DNA of 64,000 nt from G965202915 sp965202915 (lineage in GTDB: Bacteria > Pseudomonadota > Gammaproteobacteria > Eutrophobiales > Eutrophobiaceae): contig OZ241847.1 in assembly GCA_965202915.1 (NCBI GenBank), positions 1,922,001 to 1,986,000 of the forward strand, given 5' to 3'. Below, piece after piece: positions 46,101-54,678 of this stretch; within the stretch, counting starts at the first letter, position 1; every line of letters begins with the position of its first letter. The position numbers and the translations under genes are program-made. The notes below the pieces were generated by a model. That model saw nothing but the letters and a program-made list of their open reading frames with translations. It searched no databases and was not told where the DNA came from.

Positions 46101-46342
46101 CCACCATGGATGAGGTCCTGCAACAATACGCCACCACCCAGACCGTCGATATCCGCGCCTTCATCGAAGACCTGCCGCCGGAGGACGAAGCACAACAGCG
46201 CAAACGCCTGGACGACGAACTGGCGATGCTGGGGCCGTTACCGGCGGCAAAGGCAGCCATAGAACTCGCAGAACCAACGGCGGTGGCGGAGCCGGAAACC
46301 GACCTGTTCGACCTGCCGCCGCTGGTCCCGGATGATGGCTAA
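43124..46342 (+). CDS. large dockerin / cadherin-like / FG-GAP repeat surface protein
   Basis: 1072 codons from GTG 43124, but the frame is open upstream to the G tract, so the true start is probably 42591. Residues 13-105 hold two EF-hand/dockerin-like loops (LNQDDVINPQDV and LNFDGRIDLQDV). About 135-235 is a CSPG/cadherin-like domain (EGTSHILTSDELSARDPDD). About 255-820 has seven FG-GAP repeats, each with GDVNGDGFADLIVGA and AGEAYVVFGKA, the calcium-binding propeller of integrin alpha chains. The rest has an RTX-like GPGNDVL and a Glu/Pro-rich end. It is probably a secreted calcium-dependent adhesin or matrix protein. The stop abuts element C. The recent near-identity of the repeats suggests internal expansion. 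Confidence 0.8.
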   Translation: MAFQNGPDMLGPLALNQDDVINPQDVQVLYYLALNPDNLEALLTSLNVSDPGLDATTTLMNLNLLNSDAGAAAIQALDLNFDGRIDLQDVRVLYYAYRFGDLLRASASLRETLLSDLTVADDVAGADRQQVYINMLNQVAAVVPPVAEGAFQAFEGTSHILTSDELSARDPDDVTATLSWTVTTLPTNGRLELSGTAITTGMSFTQQQLEDGEVVYVPTGSAGSNDSFVVRVADEQGNQSDPVTVDVDITRIIGSIDLSDLTVADGFIIQGDASTNRPGSAIVDADQAGISVSDAGDVNGDGFADLIVGAGYGDDGGTDAGEAYVVFGKASNPREIDLTNLAAGDGFIIQGDAGGDQAGRIVSGAGDVNGDGYADLIVGARGGDDGGNLAGEAYVVFGKASGPSDPFGSADSTGRRFLDLESLAAGDGFIIQGDMPNDGAGGSVSGAGDVNGDGYADLIVGAGNGDDGGDNAGEAYVVFGKASGFGNDVRITLSDGMTMVDRRVVDLTNLAPEDGFIIQGDAPVDRAGNVSDAGDVNGDGFADLIVGASGGDDGGAGAGEAYVVFGKASGFGIADSAGRRFIDLESLADGDGFIIQGDAERDFAGGSVSAAGDVNGDGFADLIVGAPNADVNTPNPDDDDKTDAGEAYVVFGKASDFGSPPDSTGRRVVALSSLAAGDGFIIQGDASGDFAGGSVSGAGDVNGDGFADLLVGASRGGDGGNLAGEAYLVFGKADGFGSEMGGRRVIDLSNLGAGDGFIIQGDAPRDYAGQSVSGAGDVNGDGFADLIVGAPGAGPIKSVDGTPRTFTDAGEAYVLFGGPAGLTTETLAGDDVLSDDDDDGVVIAGPGNDVLNIDGFTDTDPLRFDGGSGTDTLRLVNPDATTDLSLDLSTLPDTRLISIERIDLSGSGDNSLTLNRLDLLNLSEVRTEGRAELRVDGNAGDRVATADSGWVRGDDQTIEGNTYTVFNNGNARLLVNTAIDISGIMLTSLATMPTMDEVLQQYATTQTVDIRAFIEDLPPEDEAQQRKRLDDELAMLGPLPAAKAAIELAEPTAVAEPETDLFDLPPLVPDDG

Positions 46343-46343
46343 C

Positions 46344-46633
46344 GGAGTCGGGGTCTCCCGACCCCGATAAAACACACACCCAGCAAGCCGGATTCCCCGA
46401 GCAACCCGGATTCCCGAACTGCACCAGGCCTTCCCCGAATCAACACCAACCCCCCAACCCCCCTTATCAGGGGGCTACCGAACCACCCCCAACCACTACA
46501 CCCCCCTGACAAGGGGGGCAGGGGGGTTCGAGCAACACTGGCACCTTGCCCGAACTGCACTGTGAGCGGTGCTGAGTTGCGGGTTGACGATAATGTTGAT
46601 TTTAATATACCCGCGACGGGAGTCACGGGCTCC
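46344..46633. repeat. inverted-repeat element, copy C
   Basis: 290 bp. The right end is identical in type to copy A, but the left end is replaced by the GTCGGGGTCTCCCGAC module also found inside copy B. It starts 1 bp after the FG-GAP gene stop. Confidence 0.75.
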
Positions 46634-46791
46634 TGTAATGAGCGGTGCAGGCACACCTGCTGAACAATTTTATTTGATAACGGCGGGGCATGGGTCTATA
46701 CTGACTATATGAAAGATATGAGCATACCGGTAACACCCTGTGGCAAGCGGAAGACCCCTGCCATACCGATAAAATTATCCGGTACCTGAAT

Positions 46792-47550
46792 ATGGAAGCC
46801 CTCGCATTTGATACGCATAAATTTGTCAAGCATCTGACTGAATCGGGTTTCACCGAAGCGCAGGCGGAAGCCCTGGCCGGTGAGCAGGTCGATATGATTA
46901 ACAGCAATCTGGCCACCCAGTCGGACATCGCCGAGGTGAAGGCGGACATAGAGAAACTGCGCCTGACTACCAGGGAGGACATTGCTGGGGTGAAGGCGGA
47001 CATCGAGAAACTGCGCCTGACTAACAGGGAGGACATGGAGAAACTGCGCCTGGCCACCCAGTCCGACATTGCCGAGGTGAAGGCGGACATAGAGAAACTA
47101 CGCCTGGCCACCCAGGCGGACATAGAGAAACTGCGCGCGGACACCCAGTCGGACATCGCCGAGGTGAAGGCGGACATAGAGAAACTACGCCTGGCCACCC
47201 AGGCGGACATAGCCGAGGTGAAGGCGGAAATAGAGAAACTGCGCGCGGCCACCCAGGCGGACATAGAGAAACTGCGCGCGGACACCAGGGCGGACATAGC
47301 CGAGGTGAAGGCGGAAATAGAGAAACTGCGCCTGGCCACCCAGGCGGAAATAGAGAAACTGCGCGCGGACACCAGGGCGGATATTGCCGAGGTGAAGGCG
47401 GACATAGAGAAACTGCGCCTGGCCACCCAGGCGGACATTGCCGAGGTGAGGGCGGATATTGCCGACACGGGAGCAAGACTGACGCGCTGGATCGTTGGTG
47501 CGATGATTGCGCAGATCGGCGTGGTTGTCGGGTTGATTAAATTGAGTTGA
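46792..47550 (+). CDS. DUF1640-like coiled-coil membrane protein, copy 2
   Basis: 252 aa paralog of the 41601 gene. The N-terminal domain (FDTHKFVKHLTESGFTEAQA) and the C-terminal membrane segment (WIVGAMIAQIGVVVGLIKLS) are nearly identical. The hendecad region is longer by 58 residues, exactly two 11-residue and two 18-residue units. The upstream 150 bp is also nearly identical to that of copy 1, so the whole cassette was duplicated. Function unknown; possibly a length-variable membrane-anchored rod. Confidence 0.8.
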   Translation: MEALAFDTHKFVKHLTESGFTEAQAEALAGEQVDMINSNLATQSDIAEVKADIEKLRLTTREDIAGVKADIEKLRLTNREDMEKLRLATQSDIAEVKADIEKLRLATQADIEKLRADTQSDIAEVKADIEKLRLATQADIAEVKAEIEKLRAATQADIEKLRADTRADIAEVKAEIEKLRLATQAEIEKLRADTRADIAEVKADIEKLRLATQADIAEVRADIADTGARLTRWIVGAMIAQIGVVVGLIKLS

Positions 47551-47552
47551 CA

Positions 47553-47846
47553 GGAGCCCGTGACTCCCGTCGCGGGTATTAACACACACCCGGCACGCCG
47601 AATACCCGAACCAACCCGGATTCCCGAACTGCACCGGGGCTTTGCCGAATCAACACCAACCCCCAACCCCCCTGATAAGGGGGGCTACCGAACCACCCCC
47701 AACCACTACACCCCCCTGACAAGAGGGCAGGGGGGGGTTTCGAGCAACACCGGCACCTTGCCCGAACTGGACTGTGAGGGGGGGCTGAGTTGCGGGGTGA
47801 CGATATTGTTGATTTTAATATACCCGCGACGGGAGTCACGGGTTCC
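47553..47846. repeat. inverted-repeat element, copy D
   Basis: 294 bp with terminal repeats that differ at one position. It fills the gap between two convergent genes, 2 bp from the coiled-coil stop on the left and 1 bp from the stop of the minus-strand gene on the right. Confidence 0.85.
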
Positions 47847-47847
47847 G

Positions 47848-48774
47848 TTAAAAAAGAATGTCTTTTATGCCCAGATCAGAACTAATGGCAATAAGGTAGG
47901 CCAGGCTGTTTTTATCCACTGTCAGGCTTACAGAGTCAGCACCATAAGTTATATCCTTAAAGACGTGAAATTTTCCCGCGGCATCTAATGTTTGTTTTAC
48001 TGAATGAAAAAATTGTTTTGACAAGGTGGCTGATGGAACAGGGCCTCCATAACGGCATTTGTTGGTATATTCTCTTGGATTTTCAAATAAAAGTGTCACT
48101 TTTTGCCGAGGCAATTGGTTGTTTGCAAATGTTGTAAGGATATTTTTGGCCCTGTTTCCCGGAGATTTTAAATCGGTTTCCATATTGTGCAACTCAACGG
48201 GATCAGGGGAACTGAGGGCATGGATGGCTGTTTTATCTCCTGAGTCCTGTTGCAGGATGTAAAATTGGTACGATTCAGGGCCTCTCGCCGGTAGTTTTTT
48301 TGATATAAAATTGTGAATTGTTTTTTTGAACCAAAAATGGACAAACCCACTTGTTTTAATGGCTCTTAGCCGTTGAAGAATTGTGAAATGATGGTCTCCT
48401 GAAAACACCTCCACTACCTGGTATCCCCGCCAGTGAGGATTATGATCCGACCCACAGGCACGGCCCTGCAAACCAAGCGGGACGGCGAGGCGATTGAGGC
48501 TGTTGATTTGCGGAGAATAAACGCCATAACTCCGGAAGCGGTCACGCTGCCTGGTATCGGCAAGCACGGCCAATGAATAAGGCGGGGAAATATTTCTATC
48601 CTCAGGCAACTCTAATTGCACGTCCCTGTACTCGGTCTCGATTTCGTCTTTGGCAACTTTTAATGTTATGAATAACATTGTTATTGTAAATAACAGCGCC
48701 ACGGCAAAAATGCACGCCAGAGATAAGGTAATATAACGAGTTATAGTGTTCATATTTTTAATTTGAGCGATCAT
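47848..48774 (-). CDS. single-pass membrane protein of unknown function
   Basis: About 308 aa from the ATG at 48774; GTG 48786 and ATG 48753 are alternatives, and none has a clear ribosome-binding site. One N-terminal membrane segment (ITLSLACIFAVALLFTITML) is followed by an extracytoplasmic or cytoplasmic domain of about 260 residues that I do not recognise. It has a few Cys (GRACGSD, NKCRYGG) but no catalytic motif I can name. The stop codon abuts element D, so the C-terminus may have been set by the insertion. No operon partner. Confidence 0.6.
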   Translation of the reverse strand: MIAQIKNMNTITRYITLSLACIFAVALLFTITMLFITLKVAKDEIETEYRDVQLELPEDRNISPPYSLAVLADTRQRDRFRSYGVYSPQINSLNRLAVPLGLQGRACGSDHNPHWRGYQVVEVFSGDHHFTILQRLRAIKTSGFVHFWFKKTIHNFISKKLPARGPESYQFYILQQDSGDKTAIHALSSPDPVELHNMETDLKSPGNRAKNILTTFANNQLPRQKVTLLFENPREYTNKCRYGGPVPSATLSKQFFHSVKQTLDAAGKFHVFKDITYGADSVSLTVDKNSLAYLIAISSDLGIKDILF

Positions 48775-48922
48775 CTGATTGGCCACCGCGGGGCGCCGGA
48801 TCGATTACCGCAGGTCGGCCCGGTTTGTGTCATAATATCCTCGGCTTCATCGTTCTTGGGAAGCGGCGCCTGAGGTTAATATGTTACACTGATATTCGGC
48901 CAAACCCAGCGGGAATAAACTC

Positions 48923-51900
48923 ATGCTTCAGTTGCTCAGGTGTTACGGCTTTCCGGCTTATATACTGATGGTGTTTTTCAATGCCTTCGTCGATCTCGGA
49001 CACAAGATCATTATTCAAAACACCATTTTCAAGGTTTATGAAGCCCAGCAGCAAATCATCCTGACCGCAATCGTTAATGGGCTGATACTGCTCCCCTTTA
49101 TCATGGTGATCTCTCCGGCGGGATACTGCTCCGATAAATATCCCAAAAATAAGGTCATGCGCGTAAGTGCTTGGGTTGCGGTCGGGGTTACTCTGCTGAT
49201 AACCCTGTTTTACTATTTGGGCTGGTTCTGGTGGGCGTTTGCGATGACCTTTATCCTGGCGTTGCAAAGCGCATTTTATTCCCCGGCCAAATACGGTTAC
49301 ATCAAGGAACTGGTCGGTAAGGAAAATCTGGCCGGCGCCAATGGCCTGGTGCAGACCGCGACCACGGTTGCCATTCTCAGCGGCATCTTTGTGTTTTCCA
49401 TCCTGTTTGAACACCGGCTTGCGGGCAAGGTCTATACCGACACCGCCTCACTGCTCAGCGGCATCTATCCAATAGGCTGGGGCCTGGTTGGATGCAGCCT
49501 GATCGAACTGGCGTTGGCCTATAAGGTGCCGCAACGGCAGGCCACCGATCAGAGCATGCGTTTTGACTGGGGTAAATACCTGCGCAACCAGTATTTCACC
49601 GCCAATTTCAAGGTGGTGCTGAACCATGAGATCATTTTGCTTTCAATAATCGGCCTGGCCATTTTCTGGTCCATCTCGCAAGTGGTGTTGGCGGCTTTCC
49701 CCGCACATGCAAAGGCAACCATGTTGATCACCAATACCGTCATCATCCAGGGCATGATAGCCTGTGCCGGGTTTGGCATCATGCTGGGCTCGCTGATCGC
49801 CGGCCGGGTATCAAGCACCCATATTGAAACCGGTTTAATCCCGGTCGGTTCGGTCGGCATCGCGGTATGTCTGTTGATCCTGCCCGAGCTCAACCACGTT
49901 GCCGCCCAGGCGGTCAATTTTCTCGCCTGGGGCATGCTGGGCGGCATGCTGATCATCCCGTTAAACGCGCTGATTCAATTCCACGCCGGCGAAGACCAGT
50001 TGGGGCGGGTGCTGGCCGGCAGCAATTTTATTCAAAATCTGGTTATGCTGAGTTTTCTTGGGGTGACCATTGCCTTCGCGTTACTCGGCATAGACAGCTA
50101 TGGACTGTTTGCGATTCTGGTTATCGTCGCCGCCGGTGGTTCGCTGTACACGGTTTATAAATTGCCACAATCGCTGATCCGTTTCATCATCGCTCATATT
50201 ATCGGCTATAAATACCGCCTGGAGGTGCTGGGCTTGAACAACCTGCCGGAAACCGGCGGGGTGTTGATGCTGGGCAACCATATCAGTTGGCTGGATTGGG
50301 CGGTTATTCAAATGGCTTCCCCCCGGCCTATACGCTTCGTGATGTTGCGCAGTATATATGAACGCTGGTATCTGCGGTGGTTTTTGAACGTCTTCAAGGT
50401 CATTCCGATCTCCGCCGGCGCCAGCCGGGCGGCATTAAAGGCAATCAACACGGTTTTGAATGAAGGCGGCGTAGTGTGTCTGTTTCCGGAGGGGATGATA
50501 AGCCGCACCGGACAAATGGCCGGGTTTTACAGGGGTTTTGAAAAGGCCGGCAAAGACACCGGTGCGGTGATCCTGCCCTTTTATCTGCACGGTTTCTGGG
50601 GAAGTCGGTTTTCCTATTCCAGCGCAGCCCTGAGAAACGCCCGCAGCGGCGGCGTCAAGCGGGATATTATTGTCGCATTTGGCGCACCCTTGCCGATAGA
50701 TTCGGCGGCCGCGACCGTCAAGCAGCGGGTGTTTGATCTGTCCATCGATTCCTGGCAACGCTACAGCCGGGGCCTGCAAGCCATTGCCGCCGCGTTTATC
50801 GACGCCAGCAAGCGCAATCTCAATGAGCTGGCGCTGGTGGATCCGGAGACCGGGCCGCTGACCAGGGGCAGGCTGCTGGCCGCGGTGATCGGGTTATCGC
50901 GGCGGATCCAACGCCATTCCCCGGAAACCAATATCGGATTATTATTGCCCACCGGCAGTGCCGGTGCCGTCGCCAATATGGCGGTGCTGATGGGGGGCAA
51001 GACCGCGGTCAATCTCAACTATGGCGCCGGCGGCGAGGCCCTGCGGGCGGCGGTGACAAAGGCCGAAATCAAAACCCTGTACACCAGCCGGGCGCAGGTG
51101 CAAAAGCTAAGCGACAAGGGCATCGAGCCGGGCGAGATATTGCCCGACGTGCGGATACTGTATATGGAAGATTTGCAGCGCCAAACCGGTGGCCGGATCA
51201 GATCGGCGATGCTGCTGCTGATCACCCTGTTGCCGTCATGGCTGCTGAAGTTACTCTGCTGCAAATCGGTGTCCATAGAGCAACCGGCGGTGATCCTGTT
51301 TTCCAGCGGCAGTGAGGGTCAACCCAAAGGTGTGATGCTAAGCCATAAGAATATCATGGTGAATATCAAGCAGACCTCCGACGTGCTGAATACCCGCGAC
51401 GGCGACGTGGTGATGGCCGCGCTGCCCCTGTTTCATGCCTTTGGTCTGACCGTTACCATACTTATGCCACTGGTGGAAGGCATACCGACTGTTTGTCATC
51501 CCGATCCGACCGACACCCTCACTATTGCCCGAACCATTGCCAGATATCGCGCCACGATCCTGTTTGCAACTTCCACGTTTTTGCGTTTATACAGCAACAA
51601 CAAACGGGTGCATCCCCTGATGCTGGACTCGTTGCGGCTGGTGGTGGCCGGCGCGGAGAAACTGAGCGCCGAAGTACACAAGGCCTTTAAGCTGAAATTC
51701 AACAAAGACGTTTACGAAGGCTACGGTACCACCGAAACGGCGCCGGTGGCCAGCGTTAATATCCCCGACACCCTGGACGTCAACGACTGGCGGTTGCAGC
51801 CCGGCAACAAACCCGGGAGCGTCGGCATGCCGCTGCCCGGTTGCAGTTTCCGCATAGTCGACCCGGAATCGCTGGCGGCACTGGCGGTTGCCGAAGACGG

Positions 51901-52369
51901 TTTGATATTGATCGGCGGGCCCCAACTGATGCTGGGGTACGTGCAGGACCAACCACAAACGGAGGCGGTCATTATCGAATTGGACGGCAGACGCTGGTAT
52001 AAAACCGGCGATCAAGGCCACCTCGATAACGACGGTTTCCTGAGCGTCGTCGACCGTTATTCCCGCATGGCCAACCTGGGCGGTGAAATGATCAGTCTGG
52101 CCGAGGTCGAGGAGCGGGTACGCGCCGCGTTAAAACAGCCCGGACTGGAGCTTGCCGCGCTCAGCCTGGCCGATGACAAACAGGGCGAAAAGATCGTCCT
52201 CATACTGACCGAAGAGTATGCTCCGGAGACGATCAGAAAAGCCATGCTGGCAATGGGCGGCAATCCATTAATGATCCCGGCCGAAATAAAAACAGTGGCC
52301 GAGCTGCCCAAATTGGCGAGCGGTAAAACAGACCTGATCGCGGCCAGGGGATTATTGTCGAGTCATTAA
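48923..52369 (+). CDS. aas: LplT-Aas fusion: lysophospholipid transporter / 2-acylglycerophosphoethanolamine acyltransferase / acyl-ACP synthetase
   Basis: 1148 aa with three parts. Residues 1 to about 415 are an MFS transporter of the LplT type. About 430-640 is a PlsC-like acyltransferase with H453 and D458 in GNHISWLDW and LFPEGMISRTG. About 650-1148 is an AMP-forming acyl synthetase with the P-loop FSSGSEGQPKG near 793, YEGYGTTETAPV and KTGDQGHLD. Together they would import lysophospholipid and re-acylate it at the inner membrane. In E. coli the functions are split into LplT and Aas; the triple fusion is known in other proteobacteria. It is convergent with crp, 5 bp apart. Confidence 0.93.
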   Translation: MLQLLRCYGFPAYILMVFFNAFVDLGHKIIIQNTIFKVYEAQQQIILTAIVNGLILLPFIMVISPAGYCSDKYPKNKVMRVSAWVAVGVTLLITLFYYLGWFWWAFAMTFILALQSAFYSPAKYGYIKELVGKENLAGANGLVQTATTVAILSGIFVFSILFEHRLAGKVYTDTASLLSGIYPIGWGLVGCSLIELALAYKVPQRQATDQSMRFDWGKYLRNQYFTANFKVVLNHEIILLSIIGLAIFWSISQVVLAAFPAHAKATMLITNTVIIQGMIACAGFGIMLGSLIAGRVSSTHIETGLIPVGSVGIAVCLLILPELNHVAAQAVNFLAWGMLGGMLIIPLNALIQFHAGEDQLGRVLAGSNFIQNLVMLSFLGVTIAFALLGIDSYGLFAILVIVAAGGSLYTVYKLPQSLIRFIIAHIIGYKYRLEVLGLNNLPETGGVLMLGNHISWLDWAVIQMASPRPIRFVMLRSIYERWYLRWFLNVFKVIPISAGASRAALKAINTVLNEGGVVCLFPEGMISRTGQMAGFYRGFEKAGKDTGAVILPFYLHGFWGSRFSYSSAALRNARSGGVKRDIIVAFGAPLPIDSAAATVKQRVFDLSIDSWQRYSRGLQAIAAAFIDASKRNLNELALVDPETGPLTRGRLLAAVIGLSRRIQRHSPETNIGLLLPTGSAGAVANMAVLMGGKTAVNLNYGAGGEALRAAVTKAEIKTLYTSRAQVQKLSDKGIEPGEILPDVRILYMEDLQRQTGGRIRSAMLLLITLLPSWLLKLLCCKSVSIEQPAVILFSSGSEGQPKGVMLSHKNIMVNIKQTSDVLNTRDGDVVMAALPLFHAFGLTVTILMPLVEGIPTVCHPDPTDTLTIARTIARYRATILFATSTFLRLYSNNKRVHPLMLDSLRLVVAGAEKLSAEVHKAFKLKFNKDVYEGYGTTETAPVASVNIPDTLDVNDWRLQPGNKPGSVGMPLPGCSFRIVDPESLAALAVAEDGLILIGGPQLMLGYVQDQPQTEAVIIELDGRRWYKTGDQGHLDNDGFLSVVDRYSRMANLGGEMISLAEVEERVRAALKQPGLELAALSLADDKQGEKIVLILTEEYAPETIRKAMLAMGGNPLMIPAEIKTVAELPKLASGKTDLIAARGLLSSH

Positions 52370-52374
52370 GATTG

Positions 52375-53010
52375 TCAGCGGGCGCCGAATACGACTATGG
52401 TTTTGCCTACTACTGAGACCAGAGCCTCTTCTTCCATGCTTTTCAGAGCCCGGCCGGCCATTTCTCTGGAGCAGCTTACTATCTTGGCCAATTCCTGACG
52501 GGTGATCCGGATTTGCATGCCGTCGGGATGAGTCATCGCGTCCGGCTCCTTACACAGGTCCAGCAGGGTCTTGGCTATCCTGCCCTTAACGTCAGTGAAC
52601 GCAAGGTCTCTAACCTTGCGGCCGGTTTTGCTCAAACGCCGCGCCATTTGGCCGGCAATATGAAAAAGCAAATCCGGCGACAGTGCATGCAGTTGCTTTA
52701 ATTTCTCATAGCTGATTTTGGCGATTTCGCATTTGGTCCTGGCCTTGACAAACGCGCTGCGATTGTGCTCCTCATTAAACAGGCCGATTTCACCAAAAAA
52801 TTCGCCGTCATTAAGATAGGCCAGAATAATTTCGCGCCCGGAATCGTCTTCGATGGATACGGTAACCGAGCCGCTGATGAGGTAGTATAGATCATAAGAT
52901 TGGTCGCCCTCGGCAATAATGACGTGTTTTGCCGGATAGACGTTGCGCCGACAATGCTCCAAAAAACGGGAAACAACGACGTCTTTGCTCAACATTTCGA
53001 TGGTTGACAT
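52375..53010 (-). CDS. crp: cAMP receptor protein
   Basis: 211 aa, the length of E. coli CRP. The cyclic-nucleotide pocket is visible as DGEFFGEIGLFNEEHNRSAF, with the Glu and Arg-Ser positions that contact cAMP. The stretch DAMTHPDGMQIRITRQEL and the recognition helix SREMAGRAL keep the Arg, Glu and Arg that read the TGTGA half-site. A nearly perfect Shine-Dalgarno (GGAGGTGAG) precedes the ATG. It is divergent from an OsmC/YhfA-type gene, as in enterobacteria, which supports orthology over a generic CRP/FNR regulator. Confidence 0.93.
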   Translation of the reverse strand: MSTIEMLSKDVVVSRFLEHCRRNVYPAKHVIIAEGDQSYDLYYLISGSVTVSIEDDSGREIILAYLNDGEFFGEIGLFNEEHNRSAFVKARTKCEIAKISYEKLKQLHALSPDLLFHIAGQMARRLSKTGRKVRDLAFTDVKGRIAKTLLDLCKEPDAMTHPDGMQIRITRQELAKIVSCSREMAGRALKSMEEEALVSVVGKTIVVFGAR

Positions 53011-53134
53011 CCCTCACCTCCTCCCCCTGTAGCTTCGGTCAGTTGCTCAATATATAATTTCAAGAGATAATGTTATTCTCTGAATTATAGATGATCAGCA
53101 ACATTATAGACCATCACCCGTTTAAATTTAAACC

Positions 53135-53563
53135 ATGAAAATAGCCGCGAGTTGGAAAGGGGACGCTGCGTTTCTCGGAAGATCGGGCAGCGGGCATGAA
53201 ATTTTAATGGACGGGCCGCCTGAGGGCGGCGGCCGTGACCGGGGACCAAGACCGATGGAGATGTTGCTGCTGGGGATGGCGGCCTGCAGCGGTTATGACG
53301 TTATTTCGATTCTGAAAAAATCGCGCCAGAATGTTTGCGCTTGTGAGGTGATCATTAATGCCGAACGGGCGGATGATCACCCGCAGGTGTTCACCAGTAT
53401 TCATCTGCATTTTGTTCTGCGGGGGGTTGGGTTAAAGCGGCAACGGGTACGGCGGGCGATACAATTATCGGCGGATAAATATTGCTCCGCCTCGATTATG
53501 CTCGGTGCCATGGCCGCTGTCAGCCACGATTATCAGATACTGGAGGCGGAGACCGCGGGTTGA
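53135..53563 (+). CDS. yhfA: OsmC-family protein (YhfA-like)
   Basis: 142 aa with the OsmC fold. The N-terminal beta part is followed by GGRDRGPRPMEMLLLGMAAC, whose Cys sits where OsmC/Ohr enzymes have their peroxidatic Cys, and the second conserved Cys lies in ADKYCSASIML. Members reduce organic peroxides; the exact role of the YhfA subgroup is unclear. The divergent position beside crp matches the E. coli crp-yhfA pair. Confidence 0.85.
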   Translation: MKIAASWKGDAAFLGRSGSGHEILMDGPPEGGGRDRGPRPMEMLLLGMAACSGYDVISILKKSRQNVCACEVIINAERADDHPQVFTSIHLHFVLRGVGLKRQRVRRAIQLSADKYCSASIMLGAMAAVSHDYQILEAETAG

Positions 53564-53630
53564 GCCACGCCGTATTTCTGCTGAGTTCGGCGGGCCGGAT
53601 TTAATTGTCGGAATTTGTGGGGAAAATAAT

Positions 53631-54440
53631 ATGAGATTAACGATAGGGTTATTAATTTTTAGTGTCTGGGGTGTGTCCACTCCGGTGGTGATTGCCGATG
53701 AGCGGCGGGCGGCAATGGCGATCGAAGCCGCGGTCGACGGTCAGCACCGCAGCGCCGAAAACCGGGGGCGCGACCGCTATCGCCATCCCAGGGAGACTTT
53801 GCTGTTTTTTGGTCTCGAGCCGGATATGAAGGTGTTGGAGATATTACCCGGCCGGGGTTGGTACACGGAGATATTGGCGGCCACGGTCGGCGACCTTACG
53901 GTGGCCGGCTTTGGGGAAAACCATCCGAATGATTATTTGCGCGGGGTGCATATCGATTTTATTCGCCATATAGATGCGCAACCGCGGCTCTATGGCCGGG
54001 TGCGGCGGATAGTGTTTGATGACAACGGTTACCTGAGCGGGCTTGAATCCGGGTCACAAAACATGGTGCTGACGTTTAGAAACACGCATAACTGGATCCG
54101 CTATGGCGGCATAGAGGCAATATACCGGGCCTTTTATCGGGTTTTGCAGCCGGGCGGCATATTGGGCGTGGTGCAGCACAGGGCTGATCCGGGCGGTGAC
54201 GCGGAGCAAACGGCAGAGCAGGGCTATGTGCCGGAATCGTATTTGATCCGATTGGTGGAAGACATTGGGTTTGAGCTGGTTGATAAATCTGAAATCAATG
54301 CCAATCCAAAGGATACCAGAGATCACCCTGAGGGGGTGTGGAGCCTGCCGCCTTCTTACCGGCTTGGGGAACAGGATAAACAAAAATACACCGCGATTGG
54401 GGAAAGCGACCGCATGACGCTGAAGTTTGTTAAGCTGTAG
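53631..54440 (+). CDS. periplasmic class I methyltransferase-like protein
   Basis: 269 aa from the ATG at 53631; the longer frame runs back into the OsmC gene. A signal peptide (MRLTIGLLIFSVWGVSTPVV then IADE) is followed by a Rossmann methyltransferase domain: VLEILPGRGWYTEILA (motif I, with Pro-Gly-Arg-Gly), MVLTFRNTHNW, and RVLQPGGILGVVQHRA. Proteins of this type are annotated as predicted exported methyltransferases. SAM is not expected in the periplasm, so its real activity is uncertain. It may be co-transcribed with the upstream OsmC gene. Confidence 0.75.
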   Translation: MRLTIGLLIFSVWGVSTPVVIADERRAAMAIEAAVDGQHRSAENRGRDRYRHPRETLLFFGLEPDMKVLEILPGRGWYTEILAATVGDLTVAGFGENHPNDYLRGVHIDFIRHIDAQPRLYGRVRRIVFDDNGYLSGLESGSQNMVLTFRNTHNWIRYGGIEAIYRAFYRVLQPGGILGVVQHRADPGGDAEQTAEQGYVPESYLIRLVEDIGFELVDKSEINANPKDTRDHPEGVWSLPPSYRLGEQDKQKYTAIGESDRMTLKFVKL

Positions 54441-54678
54441 CAGGAGACAGGCCGGCAGATTTTGGGGTGATTGGCGATGGCGGGGCATGGACGCAGACGG
54501 GTATGGTCGGGGCAAACCGTTGCTTAGAGATCATCCGGGAACATTTTCCATCCGGGCGGGCCTGCAGCCCGGCCATGGCCGACCACCGCGGTGGGTAAAA
54601 ATCGGTGCCGCGATTGTGAATTTTAACCAGAATCTGCGGTCAATAATCACTATTATCAAGTAATAAGCCAGGAACAGC

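Noticed and set aside
54427..54663. 78-codon ORF between the exported methyltransferase and moxR
   Set aside because: It overlaps the preceding gene's end, is Arg/Gly-rich without a domain, and lacks a ribosome-binding site.
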